Positions 8,958-16,782 of a DNA stretch of 64,000 nucleotides are shown in pieces. Source of the stretch: CAMLLJ01 sp035759585 (GTDB taxonomy: Bacteria > Gemmatimonadota > Gemmatimonadetes > Gemmatimonadales > GWC2-71-9); NCBI GenBank assembly GCA_035759585.1, contig DASTUP010000187.1, forward strand, positions 37,146-101,145, given 5' to 3'. The position numbers were made by a program, and so were the translations under genes. The first letter of the stretch is position 1. Every line of letters begins with the position of its first letter. The notes below the pieces were generated by a model. It was not told the DNA's origin. It ran no database searches and saw only the letters and a list, made by a program, of their open reading frames with translations.

Positions 8958-8986
8958 ATGTTAGGTGTTTTAACATCTATCGTCAA
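8958..8986 (-). promoter_or_regulatory. Promoter with palindrome in the spacer (LLM oxidoreductase gene)
   Basis: On the minus strand TTGACG (8981-8986) and TAACAT (8958-8963) are spaced by 17 bp. Between them lies an inverted repeat, TAGGTGTT-TT-AACATCTA on the plus strand (8962-8979), with seven of eight arm pairs matching. The -10 ends 7 nt before the ATG. A repressor site inside the spacer is a strong candidate; its protein is not identified here. Confidence 0.6.
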
Positions 8987-9012
8987 CGGAGCATCCGCCC
9001 AGGGAGTGCTGC

Positions 9013-9444
9013 ATGACCCACGTAAATCCGGCGAACGAGGAATTGCGCGCGTTGCTGGCGTCGGCGCGCACCATCGCAATGGTCGGGGCGTCCTCCAACC
9101 CGGATCGTCCCTCACACGGCGTCATGAAGTTCCTGCTGCACCGCGGGTTTCACGTCGTTCCGGTCACGCCGTTCGAGACGGAGGTCCATGGGCAGAAGGC
9201 CTATGCTTCGCTCGCGGAAATACCGGAGCCGGTCGACATCGTGGATGTCTTCCGTCGTGCGGACGCCACGCCGCCGATCGCCGATGAAGCGGTGGCGATC
9301 GGCGCGAAGGCGCTCTGGCTGCAGCTTGGGATCGCCAGCGAGGAAGCGGCGAGGCGCGCCGGTGCCGGCGGCCTCACCGTGATCATGAACCGATGCATTG
9401 CAGAAACGACGCGGGAGCTCGGCATCGAGAAGTCCGCCGTCTGA
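9013..9444 (+). CDS. CoA-binding domain protein (YccU-like)
   Basis: A 143-residue single-domain Rossmann protein. It shows AMVGASSNPDRPSHGVMKFL, the CoA-binding N-terminal motif shared with succinyl-CoA synthetase alpha subunits, then EIPEPVDIVDVFRR and ALWLQLGI. Length and layout match the YccU group of stand-alone CoA-binding proteins, whose biochemical role is not settled. GGAG precedes the ATG at suitable spacing. It diverges from the LLM oxidoreductase with 62 bp between starts and is followed by tRNA-Arg. Confidence 0.9.
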   Translation: MTHVNPANEELRALLASARTIAMVGASSNPDRPSHGVMKFLLHRGFHVVPVTPFETEVHGQKAYASLAEIPEPVDIVDVFRRADATPPIADEAVAIGAKALWLQLGIASEEAARRAGAGGLTVIMNRCIAETTRELGIEKSAV

Positions 9445-9573
9445 TGCTCCGCCGTTCCGGTCCGCCAGACACCCGGCTAGCGGCAAATCGAGCGGGCATC
9501 GCGCCGGAGCAACTCGTTGATGTCCGGGTACCGGCCGACGATCCGACCCGGTATATTCCCGCCTCCCAAAGAC

Positions 9574-9647
9574 GGGCCCGTAGCTCAGCTGGATAGAGCG
9601 CTTGCCTCCGGAGCAAGAGGTCGCGCGTTCGAATCGCGCCGGGCCCA
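9574..9647 (+). tRNA. tRNA-Arg (CCG anticodon)
   Basis: A complete cloverleaf can be drawn. The acceptor stem GGGCCCG pairs with CGGGCCC (9640-9646), with discriminator A at 9647. The D arm is GCTC...GAGC, the anticodon stem CTTGC/GCAAG encloses loop CTCCGGA with anticodon CCG, and the T arm is GCGCG-TTCGAAT-CGCGC. The 3' CCA is not encoded. TATATT at 9552-9557 may be the -10 of its promoter. Confidence 0.96.
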
Positions 9648-9711
9648 CTCATCGAAATTCTGCCTCGCCATCGGTCACCGGTGTGCGAGGCGTTCTGTTT
9701 TCAGTCCGAGC

Positions 9712-9740
9712 TTGCGCTGCATAGGGGGAGGGGGTATACT
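9712..9740 (+). promoter_or_regulatory. Promoter of the copper module (leaderless geometry)
   Basis: TTGCGC (9712-9717), a 17-bp spacer and TATACT (9735-9740) precede the ATG at 9749 by only 8 nt. There is no room for a ribosome binding site, so transcription should start at or next to the ATG. Confidence 0.5.
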
Positions 9741-9748
9741 GACTGCCC

Positions 9749-10150
9749 ATGCCGACACGAGCGCGTCGCGGAGCCGGCCTCCGCCTGGTTCTATCGGTCC
9801 TGTGGGCGTTCGCGCTTCTGAACGCCTGGACGCCGGCGCTTGCCACGAGAGCTGCTCACACATGCGTGAGTGCGCAGAAATCAGCGCGACCGGACCCCCA
9901 TGCGCACGGCGGGCCGCACGGCGCGTCCAACGGGCCCTCGTGGAATGGAAATCCGGAACCCTGCGAGCACTGCGGACATGGCGACGACTGTCAACGGAAC
10001 CCCGGCTGCACTACCGCCGGATCCATGCTGTTGGCCGCTGCACCCAGCGTCGCGCTTCTGCCCGTAACAGGGGTCCGCGAAGGCTGGCTCGCTGATCATC
10101 CGCTGGCTGCAAACCCGACACCTCCAACACCCCCGCCCTCGGTCCTCTGA
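9749..10150 (+). CDS. Small secreted Cys/His-rich protein of the copper module
   Basis: A 133-residue protein of no family I can name. Residues about 10-33 form a signal-peptide-like hydrophobic stretch ending in ALA. The middle is rich in possible metal ligands: HAHGGPHG, then CEHCGHGDDCQRNPGC. A second short hydrophobic segment, MLLAAAPSVALLP, precedes a proline-rich tail. It is the first gene of a same-strand run leading to a CopB-type ATPase, so periplasmic copper binding or sensing is a reasonable inference but not shown. It probably has a leaderless mRNA (see the promoter at 9712-9740). Confidence 0.65.
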   Translation: MPTRARRGAGLRLVLSVLWAFALLNAWTPALATRAAHTCVSAQKSARPDPHAHGGPHGASNGPSWNGNPEPCEHCGHGDDCQRNPGCTTAGSMLLAAAPSVALLPVTGVREGWLADHPLAANPTPPTPPPSVL

Positions 10151-10237
10151 TCGTTTGACCGCCAGCGCGCCGCTGCGTGCCCAGTATGGCGCATCGGCCT
10201 CGCTGTCCCCTGTCATCGAACAATCGAGGATCGCCAA

Positions 10238-11077
10238 ATGTTGAATCACCTGATTCAGCGTACTCTCGTTGCCATTCCGGCAACGCTGGTCATCAGCGCC
10301 GTATGCGTCGAGGCTGCCTTTGCCCAGATCGACTATCGGAATCTGGACGAAGGCCGGCCGGTCCGGACGGAGGACGCATATCCCGTCGAGCGCCATTCAT
10401 TCGAGCTCGTGGTGCCCTATATCTACGAAAATGAGCGTGGCCCGGGCCGGAGTCATCTCGTAGCGCCTGAGCTCGCCTATGGAATTGCCGCCAATACAAT
10501 GGTTGGCCTGAAGCTCCCCTTCACTGCCCTGGATGGAGGTGCAGGCGTGGACACGCGGTGGGGTTTCGGGGGCCCTCGCTTCTTCGGCTTGTACAATTTC
10601 AATACTGAAAGCCCGAAGCTCCCCGCCTTCGCTCTCCGGGCCGACGCCTCCATCCCGTTCGGAAACCTCGCGGGTGATCACGTAAGCGGAGCCCTTTCCG
10701 CGATCGCCACGAGAAGCTGGGGCCGCACCCGCGCGCACATCAACGCTACCGTCGGACTTGGACCGGAGCCTGCGGTTTCGGAAGCACTTCCCGTGCATGC
10801 GATGCCTTCATGGGGTGCCGGCGCTGCTCTCGACCGCACATTTCTCCGCAGCAGCCTGGTCGTCATTGCCGAGCTGACCCTTCGCGAGGCGATTGGTGAG
10901 ACCATCACCGAGGTCTCTGCAGGACTGGGCGCCCGGATGCAGCTCACACCGACGCTCGTGCTCGACGCCGGGCTCGAGCGACGGCTGACCCGCGAGGCCG
11001 GAACCGACATCGGCCTGACAATCGGACTCACCCATGCATTCGCGCTCGCCGGCCTGATGCCCGCGGGTCCACGGTAA
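10238..11077 (+). CDS. Putative outer-membrane beta-barrel protein (phenol MetA-like transporter family)
   Basis: A 279-residue exported protein. Residues 1-29 look like a signal peptide ending near FAQ. The remainder is built of alternating amphipathic strands rich in Gly and aromatic residues (SFELVVPYIYENE, LAYGIAANTMVGLKLPF, WGFGGPRFFGLYNF), and the last strand reads DIGLTIGLTHAFAL. This resembles the outer-membrane family related to the MetA phenol-degradation protein, often found beside metal efflux genes. It lies 11 bp upstream of the next gene and so is likely co-transcribed with the copper ATPase. Channel or binding function is inferred. Confidence 0.7.
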   Translation: MLNHLIQRTLVAIPATLVISAVCVEAAFAQIDYRNLDEGRPVRTEDAYPVERHSFELVVPYIYENERGPGRSHLVAPELAYGIAANTMVGLKLPFTALDGGAGVDTRWGFGGPRFFGLYNFNTESPKLPAFALRADASIPFGNLAGDHVSGALSAIATRSWGRTRAHINATVGLGPEPAVSEALPVHAMPSWGAGAALDRTFLRSSLVVIAELTLREAIGETITEVSAGLGARMQLTPTLVLDAGLERRLTREAGTDIGLTIGLTHAFALAGLMPAGPR

Positions 11078-11088
11078 CAGGAGGCAGC

Positions 11089-12159
11089 ATGCGCGCTCTG
11101 CATCTGACGCTCGCGTTCCTTGCCGCAGGGGCACCCTTCCTGTCATCTGCACACGCCCAGGACCAGCGCGACGAGCAGTTCTATTACCCGGGAACCTTCA
11201 ACTGGCAATTCCTTCGGAGCTATCCGGAGGCCGCCAGGCTGTTCAACGCATTCGACTATGGACATGCAGTCCTGTATGAACGCCTGCTCACCTCGGAGAG
11301 CGAGCGCCTCTCGGCCGAGCTCCGCCAGGAATACCGCTACCTGACCACCGACCTTCTCGTCCGCCCGCCGCGCTTTGCCGTCGCGGAGGAGGCGGTCATG
11401 CCGTCCTACGCCAAGCTGGCATGGCAGGCGAAGCAGATGTTCGACTGGGCGCACGTTCTCCACCGCCAGATCTACGACGTATACAGCGACGACCGTCTGA
11501 CGGCGGCAGCGAAGGATTCGCTGATCGAACGGCTGACCGACTACTACCTGACCCGCGATGACGTCGCGTTCACGACTGTGCCCAAATCCATGGCGCTCAT
11601 GGATGAGCAGCGGTTCAGCCGGGTTTTCCGGGAAGAGCACCCGGCGTTCAACGGGCTCATATGGGCATATCACTGGCTGCAGGTGGGACTGTACGAGCCG
11701 CTCATTGCCGGTGCGACCCGTGCCGAGAAGAAGCAGCTCGTCCAGACGACGGTTGCGCGGTTCTGGGAAATGGTGCAGACCGAGCGATATCCGGCAGTCA
11801 TGCCGATGACCTCCGCGGTGGCCCCCGAATTCAGCCGAAGGCACCCTCGGGCGGCCGTGATCTTCGACAACCTTCACATGATGCACGACATCATTTCAGA
11901 CGTACTTGCGTCGCCGCTGGTCGAGATCGACGAAAAGCGGGGAATGATCTACGCTCAGCTGGCCGAGTTCCGGAATCCGGGGACGAACGTGATCACGATG
12001 GCGGACTGGCTGGACATGGCCGACCATTTGGGCGGCATCGAGGCGATGGGAGGCCCTGCGCTCATGCAACCCGCTGGCGACCCGTCGCCGCACGACCGTC
12101 ATGAGACGAGACCGGCAAAGCCGACACCGGTCCCCTCGGACAGCCACGACCATCACTAG
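11089..12159 (+). CDS. Secreted protein of unknown function with His-rich tail
   Basis: A 356-residue protein I do not recognise. Residues 1-23 form a signal peptide ending SAHA. The mature part is mostly helical and rich in aromatic residues (FNWQFLRSYPEAARLFNAFD, YDVYSDDRLTAAAKDSLIERL, FNGLIWAYHWLQVGLYEPLI) with the metal-friendly DNLHMMHDI. It ends in a low-complexity tail closing with SDSHDHH, a plausible metal-binding end. A ribosome binding site GGAGG precedes the ATG. It lies 13 bp before copB and 11 bp after the barrel gene, so it most likely serves copper handling in the periplasm. Confidence 0.7.
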   Translation: MRALHLTLAFLAAGAPFLSSAHAQDQRDEQFYYPGTFNWQFLRSYPEAARLFNAFDYGHAVLYERLLTSESERLSAELRQEYRYLTTDLLVRPPRFAVAEEAVMPSYAKLAWQAKQMFDWAHVLHRQIYDVYSDDRLTAAAKDSLIERLTDYYLTRDDVAFTTVPKSMALMDEQRFSRVFREEHPAFNGLIWAYHWLQVGLYEPLIAGATRAEKKQLVQTTVARFWEMVQTERYPAVMPMTSAVAPEFSRRHPRAAVIFDNLHMMHDIISDVLASPLVEIDEKRGMIYAQLAEFRNPGTNVITMADWLDMADHLGGIEAMGGPALMQPAGDPSPHDRHETRPAKPTPVPSDSHDHH

Positions 12160-12172
12160 GGGGGACCGGACC

Positions 12173-14275
12173 ATGCATCACGTGCACGAGACTCACGAGC
12201 CCGGGGGGCCGGGCCATCACGATCATGGCCTCATGGATGAGGCGCTCGATCACGGCAGTCACGGCGACCACGGTGCGCATTCGTCGCGTGCGGGGCACGA
12301 CAAGCATGCGGGACACTCGCCGGGAATGTTCCGGGACAGGTTCTGGCTCTCGCTCGCGCTCACGCTTCCGACGCTGATCTGGGGGCACATGCTCCCGCGC
12401 CTGCTCGGCTACACGCCGCCGGTGGTCCCCGGGAGTCACTGGATCGCCCCCGTGCTCGGGACGGCGGTTTTTCTCTACGGCGGCTGGCCATTCGTCGTCG
12501 GCGCCGTGCGCGAGCTTCGATCACGCCTTCCCGGCATGATGACTCTCATTGCCCTGGCGATCAGCGTGGCCTTCGGCTTCAGTGCGGCCGTCACGCTGGG
12601 ATACGAGGGCACGCCGCTCTGGGAGGAGCTGGCGACGCTCGTGACCATCATGCTGCTCGGACACTGGATCGAAATGCGCTCGATCGCGCAGGCGCGGGGA
12701 GCGCTGGCCGAGCTCGCCAGGCTGCTTCCGGATACGGCGACTCGCCTCGTCCGGGATGCCACCGGCGAGCGGTCGGAGGAAGTCCCACTCGCCGCGCTTC
12801 ACGAGCGGGATGTCATTCTCGTGCGGCCCGGGGCCAATGTTCCGGTCGATGGCAAGGTGCTGGAAGGACACAGCAGCCTGAACGAGTCCATGATCACCGG
12901 CGAGAGCCGGCTCGTGGACAAGGGTCAGGGCGACACGGTGATTGCCGGGACGATCAACGGCGCCGGATCGCTGCGGGTGGAAGTCACCGGTGCCGGCGAC
13001 CGGACGACGCTGGCCGGGATCATGCGGCTCGTCGCACAGGCGCAGACATCCCGTTCCCGGGCGCAGGCGCTCGCGGACCGCGCCGCCTTCTGGCTCACGA
13101 TCATCGCGCTCGGCGCCGGGGTGGCGACCTTCATCGCGTGGATGGCGATCGGGAGCGAGGTCGCCTATGCAGTCGAGCGCACCGTCACGGTCCTGGTGAT
13201 CGCATGTCCCCATGCGCTTGGACTCGCCGTGCCCCTGGTGATTGCCATCTCGACCACGCTCGGGGCGCGGAGCGGCCTGCTCGTGCGGGACCGGCGTGGG
13301 CTCGAGGAGGCGCGCCTTCTGGACGCCGTCGTTTTCGACAAGACCGGAACGCTGACGCTCGGGTCGCATCGCGTCGTGGAAACGAGTCTCGCGGCCGGCC
13401 AGGAGGAAGTCGAAGCGCTGCGCCTGGCAGCCGCGGCGGAGCAGGACTCGGAGCATCCGGTCGCTCAGGCAATCGTCGCCAGTGCGCGGGATCGGTCCAT
13501 TCAGATCCCGGGAGCCAGAGGCTTTACCGCGATTCCCGGGCATGGGGTGGAAGCAGACGTGGAGGGAAACCACGTGGCCGTTGGAGGTCCGAACCTGCTC
13601 GCCCGGCGGAAGCTCGCGGTACCGACCGGGCTGCACGCCTTCGGCGAGGCCGCCGCTGCGCGCGGCCAAAGCGTCATCTACCTCGTCGTCGATGACCAGG
13701 TCCGAGCGGCCTTCGCCGTCGCCGACGCCATACGGCCGGAATCAAGAGAAGCGGTCGCTCGGCTCCATGCGCTCGGCATCGAGGTGGCCATGATGACCGG
13801 GGATTCGCAGGCCGTGGCCGACTCCGTTGCCAGAGACCTCGGAATCGACACCGTCTTCGCGCAGGTGCTTCCCGAAGGGAAAGCGGGCCGGATCGAGGGC
13901 CTGCAGGGGAAGGGCAAACGTGTCGCAATGGTGGGCGATGGAGTAAATGACGCGCCGGCGCTGGTGACCGCCGACGTCGGCATCGCGATCGGAGCAGGCA
14001 CGGATGTCGCAGTCGAAGCGGGCGACGTCGTACTCGTTCGCAGCGATCCGCGCGACGTCGCCCGGATCATCGGGCTGAGCCGGGCGAGCTATCGGAAGAT
14101 GGTCCAGAACCTCTGGTGGGCGGCCGGTTACAACATCATCGCCATTCCGCTCGCGGCGGGGGTGCTGGCGGGGTATGGGATCGTTCTCTCGCCGGCAATC
14201 GGCGCAGTGCTGATGTCGGTCAGCACCGTCATCGTCGCGGTCAACGCGCAGCTGCTCCGGCGAGTCCTGCTGTAA
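12173..14275 (+). CDS. copB: Copper-translocating P1B-type ATPase, CopB-like
   Basis: A 700-residue heavy-metal P-type ATPase. The N-terminus is very His-rich (MHHVHETHEP..., then repeated HG/HD pairs over about 55 residues) instead of carrying CxxC metal-binding domains. The membrane metal site is CPH in VIACPHALGLAVPL, which together with the His-rich leader is typical of CopB (P1B-3) pumps. ITGES, DKTGTLT, SEHPVAQAI and MVGDGVNDAPAL provide the actuator, phosphorylation and nucleotide-binding motifs. It should export copper (or silver) from the cytoplasm. The start at MHHVHETHE follows a strong GGGGGGA; a longer frame overlaps the previous gene. Confidence 0.95.
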   Translation: MHHVHETHEPGGPGHHDHGLMDEALDHGSHGDHGAHSSRAGHDKHAGHSPGMFRDRFWLSLALTLPTLIWGHMLPRLLGYTPPVVPGSHWIAPVLGTAVFLYGGWPFVVGAVRELRSRLPGMMTLIALAISVAFGFSAAVTLGYEGTPLWEELATLVTIMLLGHWIEMRSIAQARGALAELARLLPDTATRLVRDATGERSEEVPLAALHERDVILVRPGANVPVDGKVLEGHSSLNESMITGESRLVDKGQGDTVIAGTINGAGSLRVEVTGAGDRTTLAGIMRLVAQAQTSRSRAQALADRAAFWLTIIALGAGVATFIAWMAIGSEVAYAVERTVTVLVIACPHALGLAVPLVIAISTTLGARSGLLVRDRRGLEEARLLDAVVFDKTGTLTLGSHRVVETSLAAGQEEVEALRLAAAAEQDSEHPVAQAIVASARDRSIQIPGARGFTAIPGHGVEADVEGNHVAVGGPNLLARRKLAVPTGLHAFGEAAAARGQSVIYLVVDDQVRAAFAVADAIRPESREAVARLHALGIEVAMMTGDSQAVADSVARDLGIDTVFAQVLPEGKAGRIEGLQGKGKRVAMVGDGVNDAPALVTADVGIAIGAGTDVAVEAGDVVLVRSDPRDVARIIGLSRASYRKMVQNLWWAAGYNIIAIPLAAGVLAGYGIVLSPAIGAVLMSVSTVIVAVNAQLLRRVLL

Positions 14276-14282
14276 GCGGAGT

Positions 14283-14339
14283 CCGGGCTCATGGATGGTC
14301 GAGCCACCATGCCTCGATCATCCAGACCCGGGAGCCCGG
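14283..14339. terminator. Long imperfect hairpin between convergent copB and GYD genes
   Basis: CCGGGCTC (14283-14290) pairs with GAGCCCGG (14332-14339). Inside, GGATGGTCGAG (14293-14303) pairs with CTCGATCATCC (14313-14323) with one G-U wobble. It overlaps the last codons of the convergent gene and could end transcription from both sides. No T tract follows. Confidence 0.55.
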
Positions 14340-14647
14340 TACGGCATCCCCTGCGCCTTTCCGAGCATCTCGATCGTCTCTTCCACCGTGAGCAGCGGAG
14401 TGGTCTCGGCCGACCGCAACGCGCCACCGGCGGCGATTCCCACGGCAAAGGCCGCAGCTTCGATGTTCGACGGCGCCTCGATCAGCACGAAGCCGTCGTG
14501 CTCTCCGAAGCCATACCAGAAACCGTGCAGCTTCCCGCCGAGATTCTCGACCACGGCTCGAGCCACCTCACGGCGATCTTCCGGCTTCCTGATGAGCCGC
14601 GCCCAGGCCTCCGGCGTATAACTGAAGCGCATGAGATAGTGCGGCAT
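14318..14647 (-). CDS. GYD-domain protein
   Basis: A 109-residue small alpha/beta protein with the GYD-type pattern: HYLMRFSYTPEAWARLIRKP at the start, GGKLHGFWYGFGEHDGFVLIEAP in the middle, and AFAVGIAAGGALRSAETTPLLT. The family is widespread, dimeric ferredoxin-like, and has no agreed function. The ATG follows GGGAGG at good spacing. It is the last of three short minus-strand genes and converges on copB. Confidence 0.85.
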   Translation of the reverse strand: MPHYLMRFSYTPEAWARLIRKPEDRREVARAVVENLGGKLHGFWYGFGEHDGFVLIEAPSNIEAAAFAVGIAAGGALRSAETTPLLTVEETIEMLGKAQGMPYRAPGSG

Positions 14648-14670
14648 CGGATCCTCCCAGGGCGGCGCGG

Positions 14671-14940
14671 CTACTTCCGGCGCACCGACGTTCCCTTCGG
14701 CCAATACGTGAACTCCGGCACGTGGCACACGCCTTCGAGGTCCGCCACGCGGTCGCGCAGAAACGCCTCCGCGGCAGCAACGCCCGCGTTGTAGGCGGTC
14801 GGCGCGATTTCCCTCAGGACGAACTTCAGAAGCTGCCGCGCCTGCAGCTCGCTGACGTCGACCTCAAGCTCCTCGGAGCAATAGCGACGAAGCGATGACA
14901 GCGCCTGCTTTTCGGCATCGGGGGAAAATTCGATCTGCAT
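14671..14940 (-). CDS. DUF2164-family protein
   Basis: An 89-residue protein that fits the DUF2164 pattern: a charged N-terminal helix, LRRYCSEELEVDVSELQARQ, then FVLREIAPTAYNAGVAAAEAFL and DRVADLEGVCHVPEFTYW. Function unknown. It lies 3 bp after the lipoprotein gene and 23 bp before the GYD gene, suggesting one transcript. Confidence 0.85.
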   Translation of the reverse strand: MQIEFSPDAEKQALSSLRRYCSEELEVDVSELQARQLLKFVLREIAPTAYNAGVAAAEAFLRDRVADLEGVCHVPEFTYWPKGTSVRRK

Positions 14941-14943
14941 GAG

Positions 14944-15204
14944 CTATCGGGTCAGTCCGCCATTGCACGTGATCTCCACCGCGGCCTCGTTCGAGCGCGT
15001 CAGACTATCGGCCGGTGTCACCACGACCGGGCTTCCCGGCCCCAGTTTCGCCGAGCCGCCGCGCCGCAGCTCCTCGGCGTAGCACTGTCCGGCAATGACC
15101 TGGGATCGCCCGTAGGTGCGGAGGGGTGCGCAGCCGGCAGCTGTGAGGAGCAGCAGGAGGAATGAAAGGCGGCGCCCGGAAGCGGCGCGAAGGCACCAGA
15201 CCAT
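14944..15204 (-). CDS. Small lipoprotein, function unknown
   Basis: An 86-residue protein. Residues 1-25 form a lipoprotein signal peptide with the lipobox LTAAGC; the mature part is only about 60 residues with two further cysteines. The start at MVWCLRAAS was chosen because AGGAGG precedes it and the signal peptide follows at once. No family is recognised. It heads a short minus-strand group with DUF2164 and GYD genes. Confidence 0.65.
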   Translation of the reverse strand: MVWCLRAASGRRLSFLLLLLTAAGCAPLRTYGRSQVIAGQCYAEELRRGGSAKLGPGSPVVVTPADSLTRSNEAAVEITCNGGLTR

Positions 15205-15365
15205 GAGCCCCTCCTGACACGGATCACGGAAATAGATCACCAGCGGCGCCCGGGACGGCTCGTCCATGTTACGAAGCAACCCGGGATCCCGCCACTCCAG
15301 CCTTCCCGGAGCCGGCCAAACGGGCGAATGGCGTGTCCCCGGTGTCCCGCCTGGCCCGGCGGGCC

Positions 15366-15400
15366 TTGCCGGGGCCGTGATTTGTAACTATGTATGTTAC
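15366..15400 (+). promoter_or_regulatory. Promoter and inverted-repeat operator of the Rrf2 gene
   Basis: TTGCCG (15366-15371), a 17-bp spacer and TATGTA (15389-15394) lie 6 nt before the ATG at 15401. The inverted repeat GTAAC-N7-GTTAC (15384-15400) covers the -10 and ends right at the start codon. It resembles the symmetric sites of Rrf2-family regulators, so autorepression is likely. Confidence 0.6.
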
Positions 15401-15865
15401 ATGCCCCGCAGCACCCGATTTTCCGTCGCGCTGCACGTGCTCACGCACCTGGTCGATCGCGCCGGTCCGCGGACATCGGCGCAGCTGGCCGGATGCGTGG
15501 GAACCAACCCCGTCGTTGTCCGCCGGACACTCGCGGGACTGCGGGACGCAGGATTGGTGACGTCCGCGCGCGGCACCGGTGGCGGATGGGCACTCGCACG
15601 GGACCCTGCCCGGATTTCATTGCGCGACATCTACCAGGGCCTCGGGGAGCGCCTTCTCCAGGGAATCGACGTGACGGGTCCCGGCGTTCGGAGCGCACCT
15701 GGGGGGAGCTGCCGGATCCAGCGCGCCGTGGCCGGGACACTCGACGACTTCGTCAACGAGGCGGAATCGCTCCTGGCTGCGCGGTTGGCAAATATCACGC
15801 TCGCCACACTCGCGGCGCGCGTCCGCGAGCTCCGCCCAGCGAAACGCGCAGCGTCTACCAGGTGA
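15401..15865 (+). CDS. Rrf2-family transcriptional regulator
   Basis: A 154-residue winged-helix regulator: MPRSTRFSVALHVLTHLV, SAQLAGCVGTNPVVVRRTLAGLRDAGLV and ARGTGGGWALARDPARISLRDIY match the Rrf2 signature. Iron-sulphur-binding members have three Cys in the second half; here only one Cys is visible (GGSCRIQRA), which is more like the CymR/YwnA type without a cluster. The ATG abuts the operator and has no ribosome binding site, so the mRNA is probably leaderless. It is 5 bp from the following flavoprotein gene, forming a regulator-enzyme pair. Confidence 0.88.
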   Translation: MPRSTRFSVALHVLTHLVDRAGPRTSAQLAGCVGTNPVVVRRTLAGLRDAGLVTSARGTGGGWALARDPARISLRDIYQGLGERLLQGIDVTGPGVRSAPGGSCRIQRAVAGTLDDFVNEAESLLAARLANITLATLAARVRELRPAKRAASTR

Positions 15866-15870
15866 GGCCC

Positions 15871-16782
15871 ATGCAATCCTTCGACGTCGTCATCGCCGGC
15901 GGGAGCTTTGCCGGCCTCTCCGCGGCCATGCAGCTCGCGCGGGCGCGGCGGCGCGTCCTCGTCGTGGACGCCGGCCGTCCGCGCAATCGCTTTGCACACG
16001 CATCGCACGGCTTCCTGGGCCAGGATGGCCGATCGCCGACCGAGATACTGCGCACGGCAAGAGCGCAGGTCCTCGCCTATCCGACCGCCGAGGTGCGTGA
16101 AGACGAGGCGACGAGGGCGGTGGAACGCGACGGTGCGTTCCGGATCGAGCTCGGCTCGGGATCGAGCGTAGGCGCGCGGCGGCTGATTCTCGCAACGGGC
16201 GTCGTCGATGAGCTGCCCGATCTCCCCGGCCTCCGCGAGCGTTGGGGCAGGACCGTGCTGCACTGCCCGTACTGCCATGGCTACGAGGTTGCCGACGGCC
16301 GGCTCGGGATACTCGCCGTCGGCGAGGCGAGCGTGCACCAGTCGCTTCTCCTTCCCGACTGGAGCAGCGACGTCACGCTCTTCACGAACGGGACCTTCGA
16401 GCCCGGGGCGGAACAGCTCCAGGCCCTGGCGGCTCGCGGCGTGCGCATCGACCATCGCCCGGTGCTGGAGGTCGTGGGGGACAGCGATACGTTTGCCGGC
16501 GTGCGCGTGCTGGACGAGGGCGGTACCGCGCTGGTCGCGCTCGACGCGCTCTTCACCGGCTCACGCACTCGCATGGCGAGCCCGCTCGCCGAGCAGCTTG
16601 GCTGTGCCTTCGACGAAGGACCCTTCGGCCCGGTCGTTCGCACCGACGCGTGGAAGGAAACGACGGTGCCGCACGTGTTCGCCGCGGGCGACCTCGCGCG
16701 GGTGCCGCACAATGTCAGCTGGGCTTCGGCTGATGGGGTAACTGCCGGTATCGGTGCGCACCGGTCGCTCGCGCTGCCCTGA
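15871..16782 (+). CDS. Thioredoxin-reductase-like FAD/NAD(P) oxidoreductase
   Basis: A 303-residue two-dinucleotide-fold flavoprotein. VVIAGGSFAGLSAAMQLARA is the FAD-binding GxGxxG segment; the redox pair lies in HCPYCHGYE, replacing the CATC of classical thioredoxin reductase; VFAAGDLARVPHNVSWA is the C-terminal FAD motif. Similar proteins reduce disulphides of small thiols or act as oxidases. Lack of a partner thioredoxin and pairing with an Rrf2 regulator suggest a stress-inducible, not housekeeping, reductase. Its 3' end is overlapped antisense by the universal stress protein gene. Confidence 0.88.
   Translation: MQSFDVVIAGGSFAGLSAAMQLARARRRVLVVDAGRPRNRFAHASHGFLGQDGRSPTEILRTARAQVLAYPTAEVREDEATRAVERDGAFRIELGSGSSVGARRLILATGVVDELPDLPGLRERWGRTVLHCPYCHGYEVADGRLGILAVGEASVHQSLLLPDWSSDVTLFTNGTFEPGAEQLQALAARGVRIDHRPVLEVVGDSDTFAGVRVLDEGGTALVALDALFTGSRTRMASPLAEQLGCAFDEGPFGPVVRTDAWKETTVPHVFAAGDLARVPHNVSWASADGVTAGIGAHRSLALP

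Noticed and set aside
9574..9660. tRNA-Arg as an integration site for the copper module
   Set aside because: No integrase gene and no second copy of the tRNA 3' end was noticed in the window; only adjacency remains.
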